Positions 1 to 8,460 of a stretch of 64,000 nucleotides of DNA are shown here, piece by piece. The stretch is from contig NZ_QMJY01000013.1 in the NCBI RefSeq assembly GCF_003574395.1, forward strand, positions 62,001 through 126,000, in the 5' to 3' direction. Position numbers and translations under genes: made by a program. A model generated the notes under the pieces. It made no database searches, was not told the origin of the DNA, and saw nothing but the letters and a program-made list of their open reading frames with translations. Positions within the stretch are counted from its first letter, which is position 1, and every line of letters starts with the position of its first letter. The DNA comes from Tabrizicola thermarum (GTDB lineage Bacteria > Pseudomonadota > Alphaproteobacteria > Rhodobacterales > Rhodobacteraceae).

Positions 1-611
1 CGCTGCTCGGCATCGTCCCGGTTGCCGAAGGCCGCATCCTGCGCGAGGCGGGCCTGCGCGTCGGCTATGTGCCGCAAAAGCTGACCATCGACCGGACCAT
101 GCCGATCACCGTCCGCCGCTTCCTGTCGCTGCCGACCCGCGTTTCGGACGCCGCCGCCGCAGAGGCGCTGGCCCGCGTCGGCATGGCGGGACAAGGGGGC
201 GAGCAGATGACCACGCTCTCGGGCGGCCAGCAGCAGCGCGTCCTTCTGGCCCGCGCGCTTCTGGGCAAGCCGCAGCTTCTGATGCTGGACGAGCCGACCT
301 CGGGTCTGGACCAGCCAGGCGAAGCCGCCTTCTACCGACTGATCGAGGAGGTGCGGACACAGACCGGCGCAGCGGTCCTGATGGTCAGCCACGACCTGCA
401 TGTGGTGATGGCGGCAAGCGACCGGGTGATCTGCCTCAACGGCCACATCTGCTGCGAGGGCACACCGCGCGTCGTGTCGACTGCGCCGGAATACCGCGCG
501 CTGTTCGGCCTTGGCACCCAGGGCGCGCTTGCGCTGTATCGCCATGAGCACGACCACGACCACAAGGACGGCCACCCGCATCATCACCACCACGACCACG
601 ATCATGCTTGA
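1..611 (+). CDS. znuC: Zinc ABC transporter ATP-binding protein ZnuC (5' end outside window)
   Basis: This is the ATPase subunit of a high-affinity zinc (possibly Mn/Fe) importer that works with ZnuB just downstream. The reading frame is already open at base 3, so the Walker A end lies before the window and about 202 residues are visible. The ABC signature LSGGQQQRVLLARALL is followed by Walker B (LMLDEPTSGLDQP) and the switch histidine in MVSHDLHVV. The C-terminus carries a striking tail in which 12 of the last 22 residues are His, mixed with Asp; such tails usually bind metal. The stop overlaps the start of znuB by 8 bases, so the two are translated together. The assignment to zinc rests on the His tail and the permease family. 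Confidence 0.9.
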   Translation, partial: LLGIVPVAEGRILREAGLRVGYVPQKLTIDRTMPITVRRFLSLPTRVSDAAAAEALARVGMAGQGGEQMTTLSGGQQQRVLLARALLGKPQLLMLDEPTSGLDQPGEAAFYRLIEEVRTQTGAAVLMVSHDLHVVMAASDRVICLNGHICCEGTPRVVSTAPEYRALFGLGTQGALALYRHEHDHDHKDGHPHHHHHDHDHA

Positions 612-1386
612 CGATTTCCTGGTCCGGGCCGGGCTTGCCGCCGTCGGCCTGTCGCTGGCCACCGGGCCGCTTGGGTCCTTCGTGATCTGGCGGCGGATGG
701 CCTATTTCGGCGATGCAACGGCGCATGCCGCCGTCCTGGGCGTGGCGCTGGCGCTTGCGACCGACCTGCCGATCGGCCTTGGCACCCTGACTGTCGCGCT
801 GGCGATGGCCGTCACCGTCGCGGGCCTGTCCGCGCGGGGCTGGGCGATGGATACCACGCTTGGCGTGCTTGCACATTCCGCGCTGGCCTTCGGCCTGGTC
901 GCCGTCAGCTTCTTTCCCACCGTCCGCACCGACCTGTCGAGCTATCTTTTCGGCGACATCCTGGCCGTCTCGCGTCTTGAACTCGCGCTGGTCTGGCTGG
1001 GGGCGCTGGCTGTGCTTGCGCTTCTGGCCTGGCGCTGGCAGGCGCTGCTGACCGCCACCCTGTCCGAGGATCTGGCCCATGCCGCAGGCTTGCGACCTAA
1101 CCGCGAACGGTTGATCCTCGTCATCGCCCTGGCCCTGGTCGTCGCCGTGGCGCTGAAGATCGTCGGCGCGCTGCTCATCGCCGCGATGCTTATCATCCCC
1201 GCCGCTGCCGCCCGCAGCTTTGCCCGCACACCCGAGGCCATGGCCGCCCTCGCCATCGCGGTCGGGGCCGTCTCGGGCCTGGGCGGGCTTGGCCTGTCGC
1301 TCTGGCAGGACACGCCGACCGGGCCGTCGATCATCGTGGTTGCGGCGGGTCTTTTCGCGCTGACGTCGCTGCGTCATCGGGCCTGA
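604..1386 (+). CDS. znuB: Zinc ABC transporter permease ZnuB
   Basis: Membrane subunit of the metal importer (ABC-3 permease family), 260 residues with about seven or eight hydrophobic segments. I chose the ATG at 604 (MLDDFLVRAGLAAVG) because an in-frame start further upstream at 511 would add a Thr-rich stretch that is only the shifted reading of the His-tail codons of znuC. Family features include the WRRMAYFGDATAHAAVLG segment near residue 25-45 and the alanine-rich loop AMLIIPAAAARSFAR near residue 195. It overlaps znuC by 8 bases. The periplasmic metal-binding partner ZnuA is not in the window. Confidence 0.9.
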   Translation: MLDDFLVRAGLAAVGLSLATGPLGSFVIWRRMAYFGDATAHAAVLGVALALATDLPIGLGTLTVALAMAVTVAGLSARGWAMDTTLGVLAHSALAFGLVAVSFFPTVRTDLSSYLFGDILAVSRLELALVWLGALAVLALLAWRWQALLTATLSEDLAHAAGLRPNRERLILVIALALVVAVALKIVGALLIAAMLIIPAAAARSFARTPEAMAALAIAVGAVSGLGGLGLSLWQDTPTGPSIIVVAAGLFALTSLRHRA

Positions 1387-1467
1387 GTGCGATATTTCTT
1401 CCGCCTTCGCCCGAAGGTTGCCAAAATTCCGGGCTAGACCGGGGCGCGCGCAGACAAGGACCAAACC

Positions 1468-2493
1468 GTGATACGGCTGATCGCCACCCTTCTGATGCTG
1501 ACCACCATGGCAGGTGGCTACATGTACTACGACTTCCGGATGTCCGCGCGCCTTGCCGGCCGCGCGGATGCCGACGGGCTGAGCTTTGCCGAATACCTGT
1601 CGGGCCTCACCGACCGTCTTGCCGGGTTGTCTGACGCGGCCAGCGCCGGGGGAATGCCGACGCGCCTTGCCGACATGTTGCCCAAGGCACCCGAAGGCTG
1701 GAAACTGCGCGCCGCCTCGGCCGAGGATCTGAGGCCGTTCCTGCCGAAATCCCTGGCCAAGGCCGACAAGGCTGCCGTCGCCGCGCTTGAGGCGCTGCTC
1801 TCGGGCGTTTCCGGCAACGGCACCGAAGTCGCGATCCGGGCCTACCAGAAAGGCGACCGGACCGTGCTGGTCCAGGCGGTGCGTTATCCCAACCTGATCT
1901 TCACCAGCAGCGCCGCGCTCAAGGAACGGGCCGCGCTGCAGGCGATCTCGGCCCAGTTCGGCGCTGCCGACGTGATGACGGTCCGCGGGCTGGACGTGAC
2001 GGAGGACCTTCTGCCCGAAGACTTTCGCGGCCGTCTGTTCCTAGCCGATGTCGGGGGGCAGATCCACCTCCGGCTTTTGGCCCCTCGGCGGATGAAGGAC
2101 ACCGAACTCCTCCCCTTCTTCGAGACACTGAATGTCGAGGCGATGAACGCCAGCGTCATCGACAAGGTCGAGGGGCTGGGCAAGGTCCCGCTGATCGTGC
2201 TCGCCTCGGCGCTGGACGACACCGACCGCGAAGCCTATGTCGCCGCCCGCGCCCGCCGCGCCGCCGACAAGGCGCAAAGGCAAGAGGAGGCGCGTAGCGC
2301 AACCGAAGTGCAGACTGCCGCCCCACCCTCCAGGGGAAGCCTCGGCATCGGCGCCCTGATCGGCGGCCTTTTCGGCCTGAGCAATGCAACAGGCGCAACC
2401 GCACCGGCCCAGGCGGCACCGGTCCAGGTGGACTGCGCGACCGGCAAGAACGGCGTCAAGCGCTGCATGGTCAGCGAGGACGCAGGCGGCTAG
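1468..2493 (+). CDS. Hypothetical protein with N-terminal membrane anchor
   Basis: A 341-residue protein that I do not recognise. It begins with one hydrophobic segment (MIRLIATLLMLTTMAGGYMYY), which is either a signal anchor or an uncleaved signal peptide, so most of the chain is probably periplasmic. Residues about 55-270 look like a mixed alpha/beta domain. An Ala/Arg/Glu-rich helix follows near 255-280, then a Gly-rich segment (GIGALIGGLFGLS), and a tail with two cysteines 10 residues apart. It starts 81 bases after znuB with no obvious terminator between them, so it may be read through from the zinc operon, but nothing in the protein suggests a metal role. Confidence 0.75.
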   Translation: MIRLIATLLMLTTMAGGYMYYDFRMSARLAGRADADGLSFAEYLSGLTDRLAGLSDAASAGGMPTRLADMLPKAPEGWKLRAASAEDLRPFLPKSLAKADKAAVAALEALLSGVSGNGTEVAIRAYQKGDRTVLVQAVRYPNLIFTSSAALKERAALQAISAQFGAADVMTVRGLDVTEDLLPEDFRGRLFLADVGGQIHLRLLAPRRMKDTELLPFFETLNVEAMNASVIDKVEGLGKVPLIVLASALDDTDREAYVAARARRAADKAQRQEEARSATEVQTAAPPSRGSLGIGALIGGLFGLSNATGATAPAQAAPVQVDCATGKNGVKRCMVSEDAGG

Positions 2494-2499
2494 GGGCCT

Positions 2500-3474
2500 T
2501 CAGAACGTCAGCCCGGAAAAGCGCGAGGGGTTCTGCGGCACTCCAGGCAGGACGCACAGCATCTCGTACAGGAAATTCGCCCCGATAAGCGCCGTGTTGC
2601 CGGACGGATCATAGGGCGGCGAGACCTCGACCAGATCGCAACCGACCAGGTTCAGCCCGGCACAGCCCCGGATGATCTCCAGCCCCTGCCAGGTGGACAG
2701 GCCGCCCGGCTCCACCGTGCCCGTGCCCGGAGCGAAGGCTGGGTCGAGGCTGTCGATGTCGTAGCTCAGGTAAACCGGCGCATCGCCGATCCGGTCCCGT
2801 ACGATCTGCATCAGTGGCGTCAGGGACTTGTGCCAGCATTCCTCGGCCTGCACCACCGTCCAGCCCCTGTCGCGGCCCCAGTCGAAATCGTCCGCCGCAT
2901 AGCCGGTGGCGCGCAGGCCGATCTGGAACACCATGTCGTTCTGCAGACAGCCATCTTCCCACGCGCGGCGGAACGGGCAGCCGTGGGCAACCGTCTCGCC
3001 GAACATGGTGTCGTTGATGTCGGCATGGGCATCGACATGGATCAGCGCCACCGGCCCGTGCTTCTCCTTGATCGCCCGCAGGATCGGCCAGGTCAGGGTA
3101 TGGTCGCCCCCCAAGGTCAGAGGGATCACGCCTTCGGCCAGCACCTCGCGGTAATGCGCGGTGATGATGTCAACGGTCTTCTTCAGATCGAAGGTGTTGA
3201 TCGGAACATCGCCCAGGTCCGCGACCTGAAGATGCTCGAAGGGCGCCGCGCCGGTGGCCATGTTGTAGGGCCGGATCATGCGGGATTCGTCACGGATCTG
3301 CCGCGGTCCCAGCCGGGTGCCGGGGCGATTGCTGGTGCCGTGGTCCATCGGAATCCCGATGAAGGCCGCATCCAGCCCCCTTGCGCTGATCGCCGCAGGC
3401 AGCCGCATCATCGTCGCCGGACCGCCGAACCGCGGCATCTCGTTGCCGCCGAGGGGTTGGTTGAAACGGGTCAT
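2500..3474 (-). CDS. speB: Agmatinase / arginase-family ureohydrolase
   Basis: A 324-residue Mn-dependent ureohydrolase, most likely splitting agmatine to putrescine and urea. Metal-binding motifs of the family are all present: LGGDHT near residue 124, DAHADIND near 148, and SYDIDSLDPAFAPGTGT near 239. The length and the N-terminal PLGGNEMPRFGG segment fit the agmatinase branch. Guanidinobutyrase and guanidinopropionase have the same motifs, so the substrate is less certain than the fold. It is convergent with the preceding hypothetical gene, with 6 bases between the two stops. Confidence 0.85.
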   Translation of the reverse strand: MTRFNQPLGGNEMPRFGGPATMMRLPAAISARGLDAAFIGIPMDHGTSNRPGTRLGPRQIRDESRMIRPYNMATGAAPFEHLQVADLGDVPINTFDLKKTVDIITAHYREVLAEGVIPLTLGGDHTLTWPILRAIKEKHGPVALIHVDAHADINDTMFGETVAHGCPFRRAWEDGCLQNDMVFQIGLRATGYAADDFDWGRDRGWTVVQAEECWHKSLTPLMQIVRDRIGDAPVYLSYDIDSLDPAFAPGTGTVEPGGLSTWQGLEIIRGCAGLNLVGCDLVEVSPPYDPSGNTALIGANFLYEMLCVLPGVPQNPSRFSGLTF

Positions 3475-3574
3475 GCCGGGCGCTCCTCAAGCTTCGCGCC
3501 ACCCTCGCGCAGAACGCACCCAACGGCAAGAACCCCTCCTCGTACGCCTTCTGCGTTTCGTCGGTCGCGCCAGC

Positions 3575-3605
3575 GAGGAGAAGCCGAAGGCGCACGACGA
3601 GCGGC
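3575..3605. repeat. Dispersed intergenic repeat, copy A
   Basis: The stretch reads GAGGAGAAGCCGAAGGCGC then ACGACGAGCGG. Similar words occur at 12322-12360 and 63046-63073. Copies A and C both end with GAGCGG just before the reverse-complement stop codon of a minus-strand gene. Only a few copies are visible here, so it may be a family-wide repeat or chance resemblance. Confidence 0.4.
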
Positions 3606-3608
3606 CCC

Positions 3609-4886
3609 TCAGTGCGTCAGCACCCGGTCCAGCACCGTGCCGATCCCGGAGCCTTCAGCAATCTGCGGCAGGCTCGGCGTCAGCCCGCCCGCCGCTTCTT
3701 TCCCCGCCACATCCTCGGCCGCGACCCTAAACGCCCTGCGCGGGTCCGGCTCGACCCGCAGCGCACGGTCGAAGAACGACTCACCGAACTCCGTCCACTT
3801 TGCCCCGTCGCGGCAGCCGAAGGATGTCCGGTCCTCCCGCGCCGCCGTGATGACCAGCCGGTCGGGCGCGGCGATGTCGTCGATGAAAGACCCCGAAAAG
3901 CAGGCCGATACGACGATCACCGCAGGCCCGATCCCGCTGTCATCCAGCATCCGCCGGAACTCTGCCGCCGTCAGGTCCGAGGTCGCGGCCTCGGGGAAGC
4001 TCAGCCCGAACAGGTCCTTCTGACCATGCGAGGTGAGGAACAGGAAGGCCAGGTCCTCGGCCCCCTGGCGCGCGCCGATCTCGGCCAGAGCGCGCGCGAG
4101 GTTCGCGCGGTTCGCCAGCGGATAGCGCGTCGGGTCGTCGTGGCTGTTGGCCAGCTTGAACGTCCGCGCACCCGCGCCATATTGCGCGTCAAGGATCGCC
4201 GCCACGCTTTCGACCTCGGACAGGAACACCGACTGGTCCGCCGTCCCGCCCAGCGCCAGGGCAAAGACCTCCGGGACGCCCGGGGTCTCGGGCGCCAGCG
4301 CCGCCACTTGCGCAGCCATCAGCCGATCCTGCGCCGCATACAGCGCCTCGACATCCACCGGGGCCCTGTCGGCATGGGCCGCATCGGGGAACACATACAA
4401 CGCATCCACGCTGAACCAACGCAGCGCGATGTCCTTCGTCCCCAGAAAGACGACCGCCATCACCAGCCCGGCTCGGGCCCATCCTCGTCCCGGAACGCGC
4501 AGCAGCCAGACCAGCAGCGCGATCTGAACCAGATGCGACGCAGCCCGGAGCGCGGCAACCCGACCCTGCGTCTGGAACAGCTGCGGCGCCTCCCGGAACA
4601 GCGTCCACAGCGCAAGGTTCAGGACCGCCACCAGCAGGAACAACAGCGTCACCATCCGCGCCAGCAGGTCCATCCGCCCGACCAGTGCCAGCCCGATCAC
4701 CAGCCCCGCGACGACGACCGCGCTTTGCGCCACGGCCATCTGCACGCCCCACAGCGACAACTCGCCGCCCGGCCCGGAATAGCCCAGCTGCGCCGCATAT
4801 TCCGCCAGCCAGGACAGGACGATCGCCGCCAGAGCCGCCAGCGCGGGGCGGGATGGGGATATGGGTGCGGTTTCGGTGGTGGTCAT
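3609..4886 (-). CDS. Membrane-anchored C13-family (caspase-like) peptidase
   Basis: A 425-residue protein. The first 155 residues form about five hydrophobic helices. A cytoplasmic or periplasmic domain of the legumain/caspase fold follows. The catalytic dyad is visible: His287 in FLTSHGQKD after a hydrophobic strand, and Cys329 in VIVVSACFSGSF. I chose the ATG at 4886 (MTTTETAPISPSRP) because the upstream in-frame extension would overlap the divergent gene at 5044. The membrane topology and target are unknown. Legumain-type peptidases cut after Asn or Asp; the specificity of this bacterial branch cannot be read from sequence. Confidence 0.8.
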   Translation of the reverse strand: MTTTETAPISPSRPALAALAAIVLSWLAEYAAQLGYSGPGGELSLWGVQMAVAQSAVVVAGLVIGLALVGRMDLLARMVTLLFLLVAVLNLALWTLFREAPQLFQTQGRVAALRAASHLVQIALLVWLLRVPGRGWARAGLVMAVVFLGTKDIALRWFSVDALYVFPDAAHADRAPVDVEALYAAQDRLMAAQVAALAPETPGVPEVFALALGGTADQSVFLSEVESVAAILDAQYGAGARTFKLANSHDDPTRYPLANRANLARALAEIGARQGAEDLAFLFLTSHGQKDLFGLSFPEAATSDLTAAEFRRMLDDSGIGPAVIVVSACFSGSFIDDIAAPDRLVITAAREDRTSFGCRDGAKWTEFGESFFDRALRVEPDPRRAFRVAAEDVAGKEAAGGLTPSLPQIAEGSGIGTVLDRVLTH

Positions 4887-5043
4887 GCCTCGGTCCCTTT
4901 GCGCCCCTTCAACCGCAGAATCGCGGCAAGACTTCGGCGCGACATGAGCGCATGTCGTTTTCTGACGCCAAAGGTCGGGTGGACTTGCCCGCTTTCCCGC
5001 ACCTCTGGCAGATAGGGGCAAACCTGTTGCGGGAGTCCCCTCC

Positions 5044-7542
5044 ATGAAGACCCATGTCAAAGCCCTTGTCGTCGGCGGCGGCGCAGTCGGCACCGGCATC
5101 GCCTATCACCTTGCCAAGGCGGGCTGGGATACCATGCTCGTGGAACGCGACGAACTGACAGCCGGGTCCACCTGGCACGCCGCGGGCCTTCTGCCGCTGT
5201 TCAACATGAGCTACGCCACGACCCACATCCACAAGTATTCGGTGGATTTCTACAAGGGGCTGGAGGCGGAGACCGGCCTGAACCCCGGCTTCTATGTCGT
5301 GGGCAACCTGCGCATGGCGCAGACCCAGGCGCGGATGGACGAATACATGCTCTATTCCTCGGTGGCCGAAACCGCCGGGGTCTACCATGAGTTCCTGACG
5401 CCGAAAGAGATCAAGGACCGCTGGCCGCTGGTCCGCACCGAGGACCTGATCGGCGCGCTCTACCACCCGCAGGACGGCTACATCAACCCGGCCGACGTGA
5501 CCCAGGCCATGGCCAAGGGCGCCCGCCAACTGGGCGCGACCATCGAACGCAAGATCCAGGTCGACGGCTACCGCTGGACCGGGTCGGAATGGGTCGTCTC
5601 CTGCACAAGGCTGGAAGACAAGGGCGGCATGCTCATCCCCACCGACGACCGTTTCGACATCACCGCCGAACATGTCGTCACCGCCACCGGCAACCACGCC
5701 CAGCGCACCGCGCGGCTTCTGGGGATCAAGACCCCGGCGATCCCGGTGGAACACCAGTATATCGTGACCGAGCCCGACCCGGCGCTGGTCGAATGGCGCA
5801 AGTCGAACCCGCAGCACCCGGTCCTGCGCGATGCCGACGCCAAGTGGTATGTCCGCGAGGAACGCGGCGGCTGGATCCTCGGCCCCTACGAAAAGGGCGC
5901 CCCGGCGCGCTTCCAGTATGGCGTTCCCGACAGCTTCCGCGCCGACCTCTTCCCGCTCGACCTCGAACGGATCGAGGCGGAATACATGTCCTTCATCCAC
6001 CGGATTCCGTCCTCGGAAACCGTGGGCCTCAAGGACGATTACAACGGCCCGATCTGCTATACGCCGGACGGCAACCCGCTGGTCGGCCCCGCCCCCGGCC
6101 TGCGCAACATGTGGCTGGCCGAGGGCTTCTCCTTCGGCATCACCGCGGCGGGCGGCACCGGCTACTACCTCGCGCAACTGATGACCGAAGGCGAGGCCGA
6201 GATCGACATGGCCTCGCTCGACCCCAAGCGTTTCGGCGGCTGGATGACCACGGAATACGCCTCGCGCAAGAACGAGGAATGCTACGACCACGTCTTCATC
6301 CTGCACCACCCGGACGAGGAACGCGAAGCCTGCCGCCCCTTGCGCACCGCCCCCGCCTATGACCGGCAAAAGGAAATGGGCGCGCAATTCGGCCAGGTGA
6401 ACGGCTGGGAACGCCCCAACTACTACGGCCCGAAGGACGCCCCCGCTGACTTCGACCACAATGGCCGCAGCTTCCGCCGGGGCACCTGGTGGCCCTATGC
6501 CAAGGCCGAGGCCGAAGCCGTCCGCAACACCGTAGGCATCATCGACGCCTCGGCCTTCACGAAACACTTGGTGCGCGGGCCGGGGGCGACGGCCTTCCTC
6601 GACCATTTCACCTGCAACAAACTCCCGAACGTGGGCCGGATCAACCTGACCTATGCCCTGACCGACCACGGCACGGTGCGGACGGAATACACCATCGTCC
6701 GGCTGAAACAGGACGAGTACTACCTGATCTCCGCCGGAGCGTGGACGGCCTATGACGCCGATTTCCTGCTGAAATCGGCCGAGGACTGGATGGCGGAAGG
6801 CAAGGGCCACATCGACATCCACGACGTCACCACCCAATGGGGCGTTTATGCGCTGGCCGGTCCGAACGCCCGGGCGCTTCTGAAAGAGATCGTCAAGGAC
6901 GCCGATCCCGACACCGTTCTGGGCAACAAGCGCTTCCCCTGGCTCAGCTACCGCGACATCGAACTGGGCATGTGCCCGGTCCGCGCCGTCCGCGTGGCCT
7001 ACACCGGGGAACTCGGCTGGGAGCTGCACTACCCGATCGAATTCGGCCGCTATCTCTGGGATCTGATCTGGTCGGTGGGCGAAAAGCATGGGTTGAAGGG
7101 CGTCGGTGCCCGGGCGCAGAACTGGCTGCGGCAGGAAAAATCCTACCGCGCCTTCGGCAGCGAACTGGGCCGCGACGCGACCCCGCTGGAAGCCGCCCTT
7201 GACCGCTTCGTGGACCTCTCCAAGGACTTCCGTGGCAAGGAAAGGATGCTGGCTACCGGCATCCGCGCCAAATGCGTCACCCTCCTGATCGACGGCCCGT
7301 CCGACACCGACCCGTGGGGGAAAGAGGCGATCATCCATGACGGCATCAAGGTCGGTCGCCTGACCTCGGGCGGGTATTCCGTAGCCTTCGGCAAGCAGAT
7401 CGGCATGGGCTATGTCCCCGCCGCATTGGCCGAACCCGGCCAGAAGCTGAAGGTGAAGATCCAGCTGAAGGAATGGGACGCCGTCGTCACCGAGGACAGC
7501 CCTTACGACCCGACGAACGCCCGCATCCGCATCGACGGCTAA
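5044..7542 (+). CDS. FAD-dependent oxidoreductase with GcvT domain (dimethylglycine/sarcosine dehydrogenase family)
   Basis: An 832-residue two-domain enzyme. The N-terminal half is a DAO-type FAD domain with the dinucleotide motif GGGAVGTGIAYHLAKAGW at residues 10-27, followed by AGSTWHAAGLLP. The C-terminal half (from about residue 430) is a GcvT-like, folate-binding aminomethyltransferase domain ending with the GCV_T C-terminal barrel. This arrangement is that of dimethylglycine, sarcosine and related N-methyl amine dehydrogenases, which pass formaldehyde to tetrahydrofolate. The exact substrate is uncertain because the family is large in marine and soil Rhodobacteraceae. It is a single-gene unit, followed by a hairpin. 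Confidence 0.85.
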   Translation: MKTHVKALVVGGGAVGTGIAYHLAKAGWDTMLVERDELTAGSTWHAAGLLPLFNMSYATTHIHKYSVDFYKGLEAETGLNPGFYVVGNLRMAQTQARMDEYMLYSSVAETAGVYHEFLTPKEIKDRWPLVRTEDLIGALYHPQDGYINPADVTQAMAKGARQLGATIERKIQVDGYRWTGSEWVVSCTRLEDKGGMLIPTDDRFDITAEHVVTATGNHAQRTARLLGIKTPAIPVEHQYIVTEPDPALVEWRKSNPQHPVLRDADAKWYVREERGGWILGPYEKGAPARFQYGVPDSFRADLFPLDLERIEAEYMSFIHRIPSSETVGLKDDYNGPICYTPDGNPLVGPAPGLRNMWLAEGFSFGITAAGGTGYYLAQLMTEGEAEIDMASLDPKRFGGWMTTEYASRKNEECYDHVFILHHPDEEREACRPLRTAPAYDRQKEMGAQFGQVNGWERPNYYGPKDAPADFDHNGRSFRRGTWWPYAKAEAEAVRNTVGIIDASAFTKHLVRGPGATAFLDHFTCNKLPNVGRINLTYALTDHGTVRTEYTIVRLKQDEYYLISAGAWTAYDADFLLKSAEDWMAEGKGHIDIHDVTTQWGVYALAGPNARALLKEIVKDADPDTVLGNKRFPWLSYRDIELGMCPVRAVRVAYTGELGWELHYPIEFGRYLWDLIWSVGEKHGLKGVGARAQNWLRQEKSYRAFGSELGRDATPLEAALDRFVDLSKDFRGKERMLATGIRAKCVTLLIDGPSDTDPWGKEAIIHDGIKVGRLTSGGYSVAFGKQIGMGYVPAALAEPGQKLKVKIQLKEWDAVVTEDSPYDPTNARIRIDG

Positions 7543-7546
7543 GCAG

Positions 7547-7572
7547 ACGGGCCGAGGCCACCCCCGGCCCGT
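7547..7572. terminator. Bidirectional hairpin between convergent genes
   Basis: Perfect 8-bp arms ACGGGCCG and CGGCCCGT surround a 10-base loop. The hairpin sits between the stops of the GcvT-type oxidase (+) and the Cys-rich gene (-). There is no strong T tract, so termination is inferred from position. Confidence 0.55.
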
Positions 7573-7575
7573 ACT

Positions 7576-8025
7576 TCATTCCGCTGCTACCTGCGCTCGC
7601 CGGTCAGTGACGATGTAGGAACACGCCCCGCAGGCCCTCGCCCCGGTCTGGGCAAACCAGCGGCAATCCTGCCGGATCGTGCAGGGCGGCAAGGCGCCTG
7701 CCTCGAGCGGAAGTGCTGCCTCGATATGCGCCAGCGCCTTGTCGATCACCCCGCAACGGCTGCCAGTCCACTGCGCGCAGCCGCTGGTCTGACACCGGCC
7801 TGCAAAGCGCATCCGCGCCTCGACCGGCCCTGCCTCGGCCGCCGCTTCCAGAAACCCGGCATCGACCGTCACCACGGACTTCAGATTGTGGACGCGCCCG
7901 TCCGGCCCAAGAAGCCCCAGAAGCCTGACCCCCGGCGCGGCGGGCGCGCTGGGGCAGGACCTCGGGGCGTCCTCCGGGGCCGGGGACCGGGCGGCGGAGC
8001 CTGTCGCGCCGCCCGGCCGGGTCAT
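7576..8025 (-). CDS. Cysteine-rich protein of unknown function
   Basis: A 149-residue protein that I do not recognise. After a Pro/Ala-rich stretch it contains eight cysteines (residues 24, 78, 83, 91, 115, 121, 132, 135), seven of them clustered in the C-terminal half as CX4C-X7-C and then CX5C-X10-CX2C. That spacing suggests bound metal, either zinc or an Fe-S cluster. The start is set at the ATG whose first four bases (ATGA) overlap the stop of the upstream 80-residue gene, so the two are translationally coupled and probably act together. The pair sits alone between the amine oxidase and the tandem membrane proteins. Confidence 0.65.
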   Translation of the reverse strand: MTRPGGATGSAARSPAPEDAPRSCPSAPAAPGVRLLGLLGPDGRVHNLKSVVTVDAGFLEAAAEAGPVEARMRFAGRCQTSGCAQWTGSRCGVIDKALAHIEAALPLEAGALPPCTIRQDCRWFAQTGARACGACSYIVTDRRAQVAAE

Positions 8026-8264
8026 CTGGTGCCCCGAGCCGAGAAGATGTTCTTCTGCAGAACGCCCTCGGCTTCCAGCAGATTGCCGATGTCTGGACGG
8101 ACGATCAGGCCCCACCAGTCCTTCGGGAACTTGATCGCGAACGGGTCCTTGAACTTGATCCGCGCGATATGGGCCAGCGCGGTCTTCTGCAGGTCCTGGG
8201 CGATGGACATGCGCGTGTCTTCGGGCAGGTCCAGATCGCCAAGGTCAACCACGAAACGGGTCAT
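8022..8264 (-). CDS. Small conserved-looking protein coupled to the Cys-rich gene
   Basis: An 80-residue soluble protein with no cysteine, no signal peptide and no membrane segment. It begins MTRFVVDLGDLDLPEDT and has an amphipathic helix near 15-38 and an aromatic patch FPKDWWGLIVRP near 47-58. I do not recognise the family. It ends in an ATGA overlap with the Cys-rich gene and is the first gene of the pair. It could be a small adaptor or a substrate of the partner; the sequence does not decide. Confidence 0.6.
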   Translation of the reverse strand: MTRFVVDLGDLDLPEDTRMSIAQDLQKTALAHIARIKFKDPFAIKFPKDWWGLIVRPDIGNLLEAEGVLQKNIFSARGTR

Positions 8265-8460
8265 CTGTGTCTCCTATGTCTTGCTTGAAAAGAAAGGCGT
8301 CAAATAAGGCCGACGCAGGCTGAGCATAGCAGATCGCGCGCCATCTTGCGATGCGGCTGACGTCAGGTATCCCATACGTCGGCCAAAGGACGCTCGCGTA
8401 TCGCCGCGCACAGGGCACGCCACGGCTTGAAGCGTGACATGGCGTCCCCATCTTTACCCG

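Noticed and set aside
511-603. A longer start for znuB that adds a Thr-rich segment
   Set aside because: The Thr-rich tract is the shifted reading of the His codons in the znuC tail; the ATG at 604 fits the family.
6283-6290. Another TACGACCA word
   Set aside because: It lies inside the oxidase gene and does not extend to the nonamer TACGACCAT; codon use explains it.
4909-7338. An 809-codon open frame on the minus strand opposite the GcvT-type oxidase
   Set aside because: Same reason: no family resemblance and the plus-strand frame has an intact FAD and GcvT domain structure.
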